The translations under genes and the position numbers were made by a program. From Spectribacter hydrogenoxidans (lineage in GTDB: Bacteria; Pseudomonadota; Gammaproteobacteria; Nevskiales; Salinisphaeraceae), in assembly GCF_031846275.1 (NCBI RefSeq), contig NZ_JAVRIB010000001.1, forward strand, positions 186,001-250,000: DNA of 64,000 nt, in the 5' to 3' direction. Of this stretch, positions 16,474-25,180 are shown in pieces (the stretch's first letter is position 1; every line of letters begins with the position of its first letter). The notes under the pieces were generated by a model that had not been told where the DNA came from, made no database searches, and saw nothing but the letters and a program-made list of their open reading frames with translations.

Positions 16474-17498
16474 TGGATCGCCGTACGCTGCTGAAAGCCG
16501 CCTTGGCCCTGGGCCTGGGGGGCACCGCGGCGCGGCTGCTGGCCGCCGACAACCCGGCCGTGTCGGTGGACTCGCTGGCAGCGCTGAGCGGCAAGCTCAC
16601 CGTCTACCTCGGCCACGGTGAGGGCGGGCTGTACACCGATATCGTCGGCGCCATCCGCGAGCGCAACCCGGCGCTGGATCTGGCGCTGCGCCGGGCCCCG
16701 TCCAGTGCCCTGGCCAACACGCTGGTGGCCGAGGCCGGTGCCGGCGGGCCGCGGGCGGACCTGTTCTGGTCGGTGGATGCGGCCTCGCTCGCGGTGGTTA
16801 ACGGGGCCGGCATGGGCCGCCGGGTGCCCGACGACATCCGCGGCCAGATCCGGCCCGAGTTCCGCTACGATCGCTGGGCGGCGCTGTCCGGGCGCATCCG
16901 GTCGCTGCCCTACAACACGGCCAGGCTGTCGCCCTCGGATCTGCCGGACCGCATCATGGACCTGCCCGACAGCGACCTGCGCGTTGGCTGGGCGCCGTCC
17001 TACGCCGCGTTCCAGGCATTCATCGCGGCGATGCGACTGCTGGAAGGCGAGGCCCGCACGCGACGCTGGCTCGAGGCGATGAAGTCGAAAGCGCAGAGCT
17101 ACGCCGGCGAACTCGGCGTGGTGCTGGCTACCGCCCGCGGAGAGGTCGACGTGGGGCTGGCCAATCACTATTACACCCTGCGGCTGAAATCGGGCGACCC
17201 GGACGCCAGCGTGGCCCTGGGCTTCACCCGCGACGACGCCGGCTGCCTGGTCAACGCCGCCGGCACCGCGCTGCTGTCGGACCGGGCCCTGCCCGCGGAT
17301 TTCACTCGCTACCTGCTCACCCGCGAGGTCCAGACCTTCCTCGCCGAACAGGCCTACGAGATTCCGCTGGTGACCGGCGTGGCACCGCCGGCCGGGTTGC
17401 CGTCCATGGATACCATCCAGCCCCCGGAACTGGACTTGGCCCGCCTGTCCGAACTCAAGCCCGCCCTGGCATTGCTGCGCGATACCGGCGTGCTGTGA
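16473..17498 (+). CDS. Iron(III) ABC transporter substrate-binding protein (FbpA type), Tat signal
   Basis: 341 aa, GTG start overlapping the preceding stop. The N-terminus DRRTLLKAALALGLGG is a twin-arginine-type export signal, consistent with folding before export. The body has the type-II periplasmic binding fold of the iron/thiamine group: KLTVYLGHGEGGLYTDIV, RADLFWSVDAASLAVV, AFIAAMRLLEGE, and ANHYYTLRLKSG with the Tyr pair that binds ferric iron in FbpA. It feeds the permease encoded next, with a 4-bp overlap. The Fur box and the downstream partners support iron(III). Confidence 0.85.
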   Translation: MDRRTLLKAALALGLGGTAARLLAADNPAVSVDSLAALSGKLTVYLGHGEGGLYTDIVGAIRERNPALDLALRRAPSSALANTLVAEAGAGGPRADLFWSVDAASLAVVNGAGMGRRVPDDIRGQIRPEFRYDRWAALSGRIRSLPYNTARLSPSDLPDRIMDLPDSDLRVGWAPSYAAFQAFIAAMRLLEGEARTRRWLEAMKSKAQSYAGELGVVLATARGEVDVGLANHYYTLRLKSGDPDASVALGFTRDDAGCLVNAAGTALLSDRALPADFTRYLLTREVQTFLAEQAYEIPLVTGVAPPAGLPSMDTIQPPELDLARLSELKPALALLRDTGVL

Positions 17499-19000
17499 AG
17501 ACACCGCTGTCCTACTGGCTGAGTCTGCCGGTAGCGGCGGCGGTGCTGGCCCCGCTGGCGGTACTGGCCTGGCTGGGCCTGCAGGCGGACCTGGCATTCG
17601 ATGCCAGCAACGCGGCGATCGTGATCAACAGCGTGCTGCTCACGGTACTGACCGTGTTCGGCGCCATCCTGCTGGGCGTCCCGCTGGCCCTGGCCACCAC
17701 CTACATCCGGCTGCCCGGCCGCACTCTGTGGCTGGCGCTGCTGGCCGCGCCCCTGGCCATGCCCAGCTACCTCGGCGCCTTCGCCTATTTCGCGGCCTTC
17801 GGCCCGGGCGGCACGCTGGAAACGCTGACCGGCGTTGCCACCCCGAACGTGCGCGGGCTGGCCGGGGCCACGCTGGTGATGACGCTGTACACCTATCCCT
17901 TCGTGCTGCTGACCACGCGCTCGGCCCTGCGCCATCTCAATCCCGCCATGCTGGATGCCGCCCGCACCCTGGGCCTGTCACCCGGGCGGGCCCTGCTCAG
18001 CGTGGTGCTGCCACGGGCGCGCAACGGCATTGCCGCTGGCGCATTGCTGGTGGCCTTGTATACCCTTTCCGACTTCGGCACTCCGGCCATTCTGCGCCTG
18101 GACACGTTCACGCGGATGATCTTCGTGGAATACAACGCCTTCGGACTGGATCGCGCAGCGCTGCTGTCCCTGCAGCTGCTGGCGCTGGTGGCCGTGATCC
18201 TGTGGCTGGAAACCCGTTTCGGCGCCGAGCGAGAACGCCCCACGCGGACCGCGACTCTGGACCTCGGCGCCGGCTGGCGCGCGGCGACCATGACCGCCGG
18301 CCTGCTACTGATGCTGGCCGCCCTGGCGCTGCCGCTGCTGGTGTTCGGTCATTACCTGTGGCGCGAGGGCCTGGGCGAATTCGACCCGATGCTGGCCTGG
18401 CACTCGGCCTATGCGGCCGGGCTGGCCGCCGTCGCCGCGGTGGTGGTGGCCCTGCCCGTGGCCTATGCCGCCGGGCTGGGACGGGGCGGGCGGCTGCTCG
18501 AGCGTATCGCCCATCTGGGCTTCGGGGTGCCGGGCATCGTGCTGGCCACCGCGCTGGTCTACGTGGGGCTGCAACTGTCGGTGCTCTACCAGACGTTGGC
18601 GCTGCTGGTGATCGGCTACGTCCTGCGCTTCCTGCCGCTGGCGGTGGGCAGCCTGCGCACCCGGCTGGAACGCATCGAACACCACCAGATCGCGGCCGCC
18701 CGCAGCCTGGGCGCCGCACCATTCGAGGCCTTCCGCCGGATCACGCTACCGCTGGCACTGCCGGGCATCGTGGCCGGGGCGGCGCTGGTGTTCCTGGAAG
18801 CCATGCGGGAACTGCCCGCCACCCTGCTGCTGCAGCCCACCGGCTTCGAGACTCTGGCCACCTATCTGTGGCGGGTCTACGAGGCCGGTTATCTGGGCCG
18901 CGGGGCGGTGCCGGCGCTGCTGCTGGTGCTGATTTCGGCCGGGGCGCTGGTGGCCCTGCTCACCGGCGAGGAGCGGGCCGGAGAGGCCCGCGGCGCATGA
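17495..19000 (+). CDS. Iron(III) ABC transporter permease (fused double permease, FbpB type)
   Basis: 501 aa with two homologous permease halves of about six helices each. Each half has an EAA loop: LDAARTLGLSPGRALLSVVLPRARNGI in the first and IAAARSLGAAPFEAFRRITLPLALPGI in the second. This internally duplicated layout is that of FbpB/AfuB iron permeases. GTG start overlaps the binding-protein stop (GTGA). The ATPase gene follows 13 bp later. Confidence 0.9.
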   Translation: MKTPLSYWLSLPVAAAVLAPLAVLAWLGLQADLAFDASNAAIVINSVLLTVLTVFGAILLGVPLALATTYIRLPGRTLWLALLAAPLAMPSYLGAFAYFAAFGPGGTLETLTGVATPNVRGLAGATLVMTLYTYPFVLLTTRSALRHLNPAMLDAARTLGLSPGRALLSVVLPRARNGIAAGALLVALYTLSDFGTPAILRLDTFTRMIFVEYNAFGLDRAALLSLQLLALVAVILWLETRFGAERERPTRTATLDLGAGWRAATMTAGLLLMLAALALPLLVFGHYLWREGLGEFDPMLAWHSAYAAGLAAVAAVVVALPVAYAAGLGRGGRLLERIAHLGFGVPGIVLATALVYVGLQLSVLYQTLALLVIGYVLRFLPLAVGSLRTRLERIEHHQIAAARSLGAAPFEAFRRITLPLALPGIVAGAALVFLEAMRELPATLLLQPTGFETLATYLWRVYEAGYLGRGAVPALLLVLISAGALVALLTGEERAGEARGA

Positions 19001-19013
19001 GGCGGGGGCGGTC

Positions 19014-20027
19014 ATGCTGAGTCTGGATGGCCTGGTGGTGCGCTACGGCGACACGGTGGCGGTGCGCGGCATCGATCTGACCCTGGCCGACAACGAGATC
19101 GTGACCCTGGTCGGCCCCACCGGCTGTGGCAAGACCACCGTGCTGCGGGCCGTGGCCGGTCTGGAAGCACCCGGCGAGGGACGAATCCGCATCGGTGATC
19201 TGACCATCGACGCCGGCAACCCGGTCCCGCCGGAGAAACGGCGCACCGGGCTGGTGTTCCAGGATTTCGCCCTGTTTCCGCATCTGGACGTCTATCGCAA
19301 CGTCACCTTCCGACTACAGGATACGGCGCCGGCCGAACACTGGCTGGCGGTTCTGGGCCTGAACGCGGTGCGTCATGCCATGCCGGACACCCTGTCCGGC
19401 GGTCAGAAACAGCGGGTGGCCCTGGCACGGTCGCTGGCCCACGCGCCGGCACTGATGCTGCTGGACGAGCCGCTGTCCAATCTGGATGCCGCCCTCAAGA
19501 CCAGCCTGCGCTGGGAAATCCGCGACGCGCTCAAGGCCGCCGGCGTGCCGGCCCTGTGGGTGACCCACGATCAGGACGAGGCCCTGTCGGTGGGCGACCG
19601 GGTCGGCATCATGCACGCCGGCCGGCTGGAGCAGGTGGGCCCGCCGGAAACCTGCTTCCGCGACCCGGCCAGCCGCTTCGTGGCGGAATTCCTCGGCGAA
19701 GCCGCATTCCTGCCGGGCCGGCATGCCGCGGGCTGGCTGGACACCCCGCTGGGCCGGGCCAGTGCCACCGACGGCCCGTCGTTACCCGATGACGTGGATG
19801 TGCTGCTGCGCCCGGACGATCTGGCCCTGAGCACGCAGGGCGACCACAACGCGGAAGTCCTGCACGGCCGCTACGAGGGCGAAACCCGGCTGTACCAGCT
19901 GCGGCTGAATTCCGGCACGGTGCTCAAGGCCCGGGTCAATCACGAGGTGGTGCTGACGCCGGGCACTGCGGTGCACACCCGCATCGCCGCCGGGCATCCG
20001 CTGACGGCGTTTCCCCGGCAAATCTAG
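19014..20027 (+). CDS. Iron(III) ABC transporter ATP-binding protein (FbpC type)
   Basis: 337 aa with Walker A GPTGCGKTT near residue 35, signature LSGGQKQRVALARSL, Walker B LMLLDEPLSNLD and switch HDQDEAL. A C-terminal TOBE-like domain (DVLLRPDDLALS...YEGETRLYQLRL) follows, as in FbpC and other MalK-like subunits. It is the last gene of the Fur-box operon and ends 4 bp into the convergent rhomboid gene. Confidence 0.9.
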   Translation: MLSLDGLVVRYGDTVAVRGIDLTLADNEIVTLVGPTGCGKTTVLRAVAGLEAPGEGRIRIGDLTIDAGNPVPPEKRRTGLVFQDFALFPHLDVYRNVTFRLQDTAPAEHWLAVLGLNAVRHAMPDTLSGGQKQRVALARSLAHAPALMLLDEPLSNLDAALKTSLRWEIRDALKAAGVPALWVTHDQDEALSVGDRVGIMHAGRLEQVGPPETCFRDPASRFVAEFLGEAAFLPGRHAAGWLDTPLGRASATDGPSLPDDVDVLLRPDDLALSTQGDHNAEVLHGRYEGETRLYQLRLNSGTVLKARVNHEVVLTPGTAVHTRIAAGHPLTAFPRQI

Positions 20028-20659
20028 AGTCTGGCCCGCGGGCCACCCTGGCTGCGCCAGTACATGATCAGCGCGAACCCGAACGCCATGCCGCCCAGAT
20101 GGGCGAAGTGCGCCACGCCGCTGGCGGTCCCGGTAACCCCGAAGAACAGCTCCAGCGCCCCGTAGCCGATTACCAACCACTTGGCGGTCATGGGAATGGG
20201 CGGGAACAGCAGCATCACCCGGGCGTTGGGAAACATCATGCCGAAGGCCAGCAGAATGCCGAACACCGCGCCGGAGGCCCCGACCGTGGGATGCGGCTGG
20301 CCGGGCGAAAACAGGGCCAGGGTGATCAGCTGGGTCAGCCCGGCGCCGACGATGCAGACGACGAAGAAGATCAGGAATCGTCGCTGACCCCAGACCTCCT
20401 CGATCACCCGCCCGAACATCCACAGCCCGAACATGTTGAAGAACAGGTGAGCGAAGTTGCCGTGCAGGAAGCCGTAGGTCAGCAACTGCCAGGGTGCGAA
20501 TGAGGGCACCCCGGGACCACCGCCCCAGGGCCAGAGGGCAAAGTGGATCATCACCGGCTGCAGGAAATTCAGTTGCAGCAGAAAGCCGACGCCGTTGGCG
20601 ATCAGCAGCCACTTGATCATCGGCGGCACGGCGGTAATGGCAAACGGGTCCTGGCGCAT
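20024..20659 (-). CDS. Rhomboid family intramembrane serine protease
   Basis: 211 aa with six membrane helices. Residues typical of the active site are present: HGNFAHLFFNM in helix 2, GASGAVFGI with the catalytic Ser in helix 4, and AHFAHLGGMAFGF with the catalytic His in helix 6. It cleaves transmembrane segments in the lipid bilayer; the substrate cannot be told. It converges on the iron operon. Confidence 0.92.
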   Translation of the reverse strand: MRQDPFAITAVPPMIKWLLIANGVGFLLQLNFLQPVMIHFALWPWGGGPGVPSFAPWQLLTYGFLHGNFAHLFFNMFGLWMFGRVIEEVWGQRRFLIFFVVCIVGAGLTQLITLALFSPGQPHPTVGASGAVFGILLAFGMMFPNARVMLLFPPIPMTAKWLVIGYGALELFFGVTGTASGVAHFAHLGGMAFGFALIMYWRSQGGPRARL

Positions 20660-20771
20660 CAGGGAATAAAGCGGACAAACGGCCGCCGAGGATAACGCAT
20701 CGCCCGCCGTTTTCGCGTCGTAAAGCGGAATGCGTTAGGGTGAAAAGTCGCCAAACATGGGGGATTGCAGT

Positions 20772-22388
20772 ATGAGCAAAATGCCCAAGATCGCGCGCTT
20801 CGGCGGCAAGCGTGACGAGACGAATGCACTCGGGATGATCGTTCACCCGGTGGTGTTCTATGCCTCGGCCGCCATCATCATGGCCATCGTGTTCCTCACC
20901 GTGCTCAACACCAAGCAAGTGGAATCGCTGTTTTCCACTATCCAGGCCGGGATGTCCGACCGGTTTGGCTGGCTCTACATCCTGGCGATGAACATCTTCC
21001 TCGGCTATGTCGTATTCCTGGGCTTTTCCCGCTACGGCAAGATCCGTCTGGGTGGGCCCGACGCCAAGCCGGATTTCGGCGTCTGGGGCTGGTTTGCCAT
21101 GCTGTTCTCAGCCGGCATGGGCATTGGTCTGCTGTTCTTCGGCGTGGCCGAGCCGATCTACCACTACAACAACAATCCGCTCGGCCCGGACGGCAACATA
21201 CAGGCCGCCAAGGACGCGATGACGCTGACGTTCTTCCATTGGGGGCTGCACGCTTGGGGGGTGTACGCACTGGTAGGCCTGTCGCTGGCGTTCTTCGGCT
21301 TTACTCTGAATCTGCCGCTGACCATCCGCTCCGCCTTCTACCCGCTGATCGGGGATCGTGTGCGCGGCTGGATGGGCAACAGCATCGACACGCTGGCGGT
21401 GGTGGCCACCCTGTTCGGCGTGGCGACGTCGCTGGGGCTAGGCGTGCAGCAGGTGTCGGCGGGGCTCGAACACATCTTTGGTATCGAGCAATCGAGCATG
21501 GTGTTGATGCTGCTGATCGCCATCGTGACCGGCATGGCCACCATTTCCGTCGTCCTCGGACTGGATGCCGGCATCCAGCAGCTGTCCAAGCTCAATATCG
21601 TGCTGGCCGGGCTGCTGATGCTGTTCCTGCTGGTGGTCGGGCCGACGCTGTTCCTGCTCGACAACTTCGTGCAGAACATCGGCAACTACCTGCAGCGCCT
21701 GCCCTCGATATCGTTCTGGTCGGAAGGTCTGCAGGGCGAGGACGGTGGCTGGCAGAATGGTTGGACCATCTTCTACTGGGCCTGGTGGATCGCCTGGTCG
21801 CCGTTCGTAGGCATGTTCATCGCCCGCATCTCGCGCGGCCGCACCATTCGCGAATTCATCACCGGCGTGCTGCTGGTGCCGGTAATCGTGAGTTTCTTCT
21901 GGCTTACCGTGTTCGGCGACACCGCCCTGTACAACGAGCTGTTCGGGGCCGGGACCATCGCCGCCGCCGTTGGCGAGAACATCGACACCTCCATCTACGT
22001 GCTGTTCGAGGGCTACCCGCTGGCCGTGGTGACCTCGATCCTGGCGATGATCGTGGTGATCGTGTTTTTCGTGACCAGTTCGGACTCGGGCTCGTTCGTG
22101 ATCGACATCATCTCGTCCGGAGGTCACGAGAATCCGCCGGTAGGTCAACGCGTTTTCTGGGCGATCCTGGAGGGCGTGGTGGCCGCGGTGCTGCTGGTGG
22201 CCGGCGGCCTCGGTGCACTCCAGACGGCCTCGATCACCGCCGGTCTGCCTTTCACCATCATTCTGCTGCTGATGTGCTGGTCGCTGCTACTGGGGCTGCG
22301 CACGGAGTGGAAGACAAGAGGCAGCGTTTACGAAATGCAGGCGGATCCAACCGTCGACGCGGAGGAACCCGCCGGGAGCAGACGCTAG
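20772..22388 (+). CDS. BCCT family betaine/choline/carnitine-type transporter
   Basis: 538 aa from the ATG at 20772, chosen for the strong GGGGGA 7 nt upstream. Twelve helices carry the BCCT signature FYWAWWIAWSPFVGMFIARISRGRTIREF and the Trp-rich substrate box, plus GMGIGLLFFGVAEP and VTSSDSGSFVIDIIS. BCCT carriers take up glycine betaine, choline, carnitine or ectoine with sodium or protons. Given the betaine biosynthesis genes at 33 kb, uptake of betaine as osmolyte is likely, but the exact substrate is not settled by sequence. Confidence 0.93.
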   Translation: MSKMPKIARFGGKRDETNALGMIVHPVVFYASAAIIMAIVFLTVLNTKQVESLFSTIQAGMSDRFGWLYILAMNIFLGYVVFLGFSRYGKIRLGGPDAKPDFGVWGWFAMLFSAGMGIGLLFFGVAEPIYHYNNNPLGPDGNIQAAKDAMTLTFFHWGLHAWGVYALVGLSLAFFGFTLNLPLTIRSAFYPLIGDRVRGWMGNSIDTLAVVATLFGVATSLGLGVQQVSAGLEHIFGIEQSSMVLMLLIAIVTGMATISVVLGLDAGIQQLSKLNIVLAGLLMLFLLVVGPTLFLLDNFVQNIGNYLQRLPSISFWSEGLQGEDGGWQNGWTIFYWAWWIAWSPFVGMFIARISRGRTIREFITGVLLVPVIVSFFWLTVFGDTALYNELFGAGTIAAAVGENIDTSIYVLFEGYPLAVVTSILAMIVVIVFFVTSSDSGSFVIDIISSGGHENPPVGQRVFWAILEGVVAAVLLVAGGLGALQTASITAGLPFTIILLLMCWSLLLGLRTEWKTRGSVYEMQADPTVDAEEPAGSRR

Positions 22389-22414
22389 TCCGGCGGTTTT
22401 CATGCGCTTCCACA

Positions 22415-22447
22415 GCCCGCGTCGGCCGTCGCCGGCGCGGGCTTTTT
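22415..22447 (+). terminator. Rho-independent terminator after the BCCT gene
   Basis: Stem GCCCGCG / CGCGGGC with a 14-nt GC-rich loop, followed directly by five T. Confidence 0.8.
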
Positions 22448-22516
22448 CGTACGTGCTTGCATCGTCGGCCGCGTTGACCGCGTAATGGTCCGGGTTGCCA
22501 AAACGAATGCCGGGCC

Positions 22517-22948
22517 ATGAAAACGGAACTGATCGCCGGACTTTTCAACTGGGCGGTGCTGCTGTCGGGTTACGCCGATCCGGGCGCCCAGCCCGCCGTG
22601 GAATTCCGCGAGCACGCCTTTTTCGTGGAGCACGCCTGCCACGGCAGGGAGTGCCGGGTGATGGGTTGGTACAACGATCAGGACGTGGTCTACCTTGACA
22701 CCAAGCTGGAAGACTTGGAATCCACCTTCGCCCGCAGTCTGCTGGTGCACGAGTTCGTGCACTACCTGCAGCATCACAGCGGCGAACTCGAGGCCTATTC
22801 CTGCGCCCAGCAGATCAGCCGGGAGCGCGAGGCCTACTCGATCCAGCGCCAGTACATGGCCGAAGTCCATGGTGAGGCCTATTTCCACATGATGCGACCG
22901 GCGCTTTGCCGGGACGAGGGAGGAGATTCGCCGGCGGGGCCGAATTAG
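22517..22948 (+). CDS. Small zincin-like protein (HEFVHYLQ), DUF6647-like
   Basis: 143 aa with a weak N-terminal hydrophobic segment (LIAGLFNWAVLLSGYA). The motif HEFVHYLQHH near residue 75 is an HExxH zinc-binding site, followed by a helix with ECA-type residues (LEAYSCAQQISREREAYSIQRQY). This fits a small secreted or periplasmic metallopeptidase-like family (DUF6647 by recall). A two-Cys pair (HACHGREC) precedes the motif and could form a disulfide. The function is unknown, and the ribosome site before the ATG is weak. Confidence 0.65.
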   Translation: MKTELIAGLFNWAVLLSGYADPGAQPAVEFREHAFFVEHACHGRECRVMGWYNDQDVVYLDTKLEDLESTFARSLLVHEFVHYLQHHSGELEAYSCAQQISREREAYSIQRQYMAEVHGEAYFHMMRPALCRDEGGDSPAGPN

Positions 22949-23012
22949 GTTGAGGGTCCGGCATTAGCGCCGCCCCAACATTACGCTCGAACGCCACTCA
23001 CGTAATGATCTT

Positions 23013-23070
23013 TGAAGAATTTCGCCCTGAAGGGCGCCCGGCCCGCTTTAGCGGGGCGGCATCTTCTTCT
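23013..23070. repeat. Palindromic extragenic element, short form
   Basis: Two tight hairpins in 35 bp: CGCCC-tgaa-GGGCG and CCCGC-ttta-GCGGG, followed by a TCTTCTTCTTTCTC tract. The start (GAAGAATTTCGCCCT) resembles the left end of the larger palindrome tract near 29.58 kb (GAAGATTTCGCCCTT). It lies between two convergent genes. Confidence 0.45.
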
Positions 23071-23141
23071 TTCTCAGAGTTCTGGCAATGCTGAATTGTC
23101 GGCAACGCTTCGCTTATGCCTGCCTACTTTGACGCCACCAC

Positions 23142-24521
23142 CTAATCAACCGCATCGTCCCATTTACCCGTATGCCGCACCAACCGCCGCCCTCGCCACC
23201 AGGCAAAGGCCGCCGCCAGAACGCTGGAAGCACTTGCTGCCGCAAACACCGCCCACAACCCGAACACCAGCGAGCCGGCCCAGGCCATCGGCACGTAGAG
23301 ACCGAATGCCCGCGTCAAGCTGAGCGTGGTGGCCAACAGCGGCCGCCCGGCGGCATTGAGCATGGCGTTGACGCAGATCAACAGCCCATAGCCGGCGAAC
23401 GAGATCGGCACGATCCACAGATACAGCGCCGCCGCCTCGACGGTTTCCGGCTGACTGTCGAACACCGCCGCCAGCTCCGCCCCGAACAGCGCCAGCAGGG
23501 CGGCCATGGCCAGCCCCCAGACCACGCAGAAGCCGGCCGCCACGGCCAGCACGCGGGCGACCCGGTCGGTGCGCTGCGCTCCCCAGTTCTGCCCCACCAC
23601 CGGGGCAATGCCGGCGGTCAGGGCCAGAATCGGGATCATCGCCAGGGATTCGATCCGGGTCGCGACGCCGAAACCGGCGACCGCCGGGGCGCCAAAGGGG
23701 GCCACCAGCGCGGTCACCACGGCGATGGAAATGGGATTGACCATGTTGGTGGCGGCCGCCGGCAGCGCCACGTGCAAGACTGCCCCGGCCGAAGCCTTCA
23801 GCTGCGCCCACTGCGGCCAGGCCCATTCGATCAGCTGCATGCGATAGTGCAGCACCATCAGGGTCAGCAGCAGCGATGAGGCCCGCGCCAGCGCCGAAGC
23901 CAGAGCCGCACCTTCCAGCCCCATGGCCGGAACCGGGCCGAGGCCGAAGATCAGGATCGGATCCAGGCCGATGTTGGCGATCGCCGCCCAGATCATCAGC
24001 ATGCTGGGCAGACGCGCGTCACCGCAGGCCCGGATCACGTTGTTGCCCACCATCGGCACCACCAGGAACGGCATGCCCAGGTACCAGATCACCATGTAGT
24101 CGGCGATACGTTCGCGCATGTCCGGCCCGGCCCCGAGGGCGGCGAACAGCGGATCGATAGTCAACAGGCCGATCACCACGAACCCGATCACGATCAGCAG
24201 GGCCAGCAGCAGACTGTCGGTGGTCAGGCGCCGGAGCTGGGCATCGCTGGCGGTGGCCATCTGCCGGGCCAGCACTGAGCCCACGCCAATACCCAGACCC
24301 AGCGCCAGGCTCATCACGGTCATCGCGATCGGAAAGGTGAAGGCCAGCGCGGCCAGCGGCTCGGTGCCCAGCTGACCGACGAAGAAGGTGTCGGTGACGT
24401 TGATCGAGATCACCGCCAGAATGCCCCAGATCATGGGGATCGACATGCCCGCGAGGTGGCCGGACACCGACCCGTCCGTGAGGCGAGCGTTGCGGTGGCG
24501 GTTGGCGGAGGGCTGGCTCAC
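23142..24521 (-). CDS. MATE family efflux transporter
   Basis: 459 aa from a GTG that overlaps the pdeM stop (GTGA). Twelve predicted helices in two homologous halves carry MATE features: IPMIWGILAVISINVTDTFFVGQLG at the N-terminus, PMVGNNVIRACGDARLPS and the second-half PILALTAGIAPVVGQNWGA. It exports cationic compounds with proton or sodium exchange. The overlap means it is translated with the ligase-associated DNA repair genes, an unusual partner. The longer upstream frame only shadows pdeM. Confidence 0.9.
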   Translation of the reverse strand: MSQPSANRHRNARLTDGSVSGHLAGMSIPMIWGILAVISINVTDTFFVGQLGTEPLAALAFTFPIAMTVMSLALGLGIGVGSVLARQMATASDAQLRRLTTDSLLLALLIVIGFVVIGLLTIDPLFAALGAGPDMRERIADYMVIWYLGMPFLVVPMVGNNVIRACGDARLPSMLMIWAAIANIGLDPILIFGLGPVPAMGLEGAALASALARASSLLLTLMVLHYRMQLIEWAWPQWAQLKASAGAVLHVALPAAATNMVNPISIAVVTALVAPFGAPAVAGFGVATRIESLAMIPILALTAGIAPVVGQNWGAQRTDRVARVLAVAAGFCVVWGLAMAALLALFGAELAAVFDSQPETVEAAALYLWIVPISFAGYGLLICVNAMLNAAGRPLLATTLSLTRAFGLYVPMAWAGSLVFGLWAVFAAASASSVLAAAFAWWRGRRLVRHTGKWDDAVD

Positions 24522-25180
24522 GCGCGCTGCCCGATACCGATATGCATGATCGTCTCCGGTCCGACGGCGAATAACTGATTGCCCAGGCGGGGCTTGACGG
24601 GATGGCCCCCAGTGAAGCGGCCGAACGCGGGCAGCACGCCGCACTCGGCGCCGAACCAGAACACCGGTGCCCGCAGCCGCTCGCTGCCCCGGCGCAACTG
24701 CACCACCGGGTGCCAGTGCCCGGCCAGGGCATAGGCCCCCTCGACCGGCCCCGGCTCGTGGCGGAAGGCGAAGGGCGGCTCGAGCACCGTCCCGCGCCGC
24801 CAGTCTAACGCCCAGTTGTCCGGTACGCTCGCCAGCCGATCGTGGTTACCGCGGGTCACCAGGATATCCAGCGCCGCGTGACGCCGACGCCAGGCCGCGA
24901 AGGTGTCCAGCCAGGCCTCGTCGCCGGCGGGCGGCGCGTGCAGGAAATCCCCCAGAATCACCAGCCGCTGACTGCCGGTTTCGGCCAGGGCCCGGGACAG
25001 GCGGTCAAGGTCGTCGCGGGTGGCACCGGCCGGAATCCCCAACCCCTGGCGCCGGAATACCGACCCCTTGCCGAAGTGCGGGTCGGCCAGCAGCAGGGTG
25101 TTCGCTCGCGGCCAGTGCAGGGTGCGGTCCGCACGCAGGATCAGCCGCTGGCCGGCCACGTCGAACCGCCGCTGATTCAT
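24518..25180 (-). CDS. pdeM: Ligase-associated DNA damage response endonuclease PdeM
   Basis: 220-aa calcineurin-like metallophosphoesterase. The two-metal motifs are present: LLADPHFGKGSVFR (DxH), LVILGDFLHA (GDxxH-type), LVTRGNHDRL (GNHD) and GHWHPVV near the C-terminus. The family is defined by its linkage to an ATP-dependent ligase, a DEXH helicase and an MBL exonuclease, all present here. It overlaps both neighbours by 4 bp. Confidence 0.92.
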   Translation of the reverse strand: MNQRRFDVAGQRLILRADRTLHWPRANTLLLADPHFGKGSVFRRQGLGIPAGATRDDLDRLSRALAETGSQRLVILGDFLHAPPAGDEAWLDTFAAWRRRHAALDILVTRGNHDRLASVPDNWALDWRRGTVLEPPFAFRHEPGPVEGAYALAGHWHPVVQLRRGSERLRAPVFWFGAECGVLPAFGRFTGGHPVKPRLGNQLFAVGPETIMHIGIGQRA

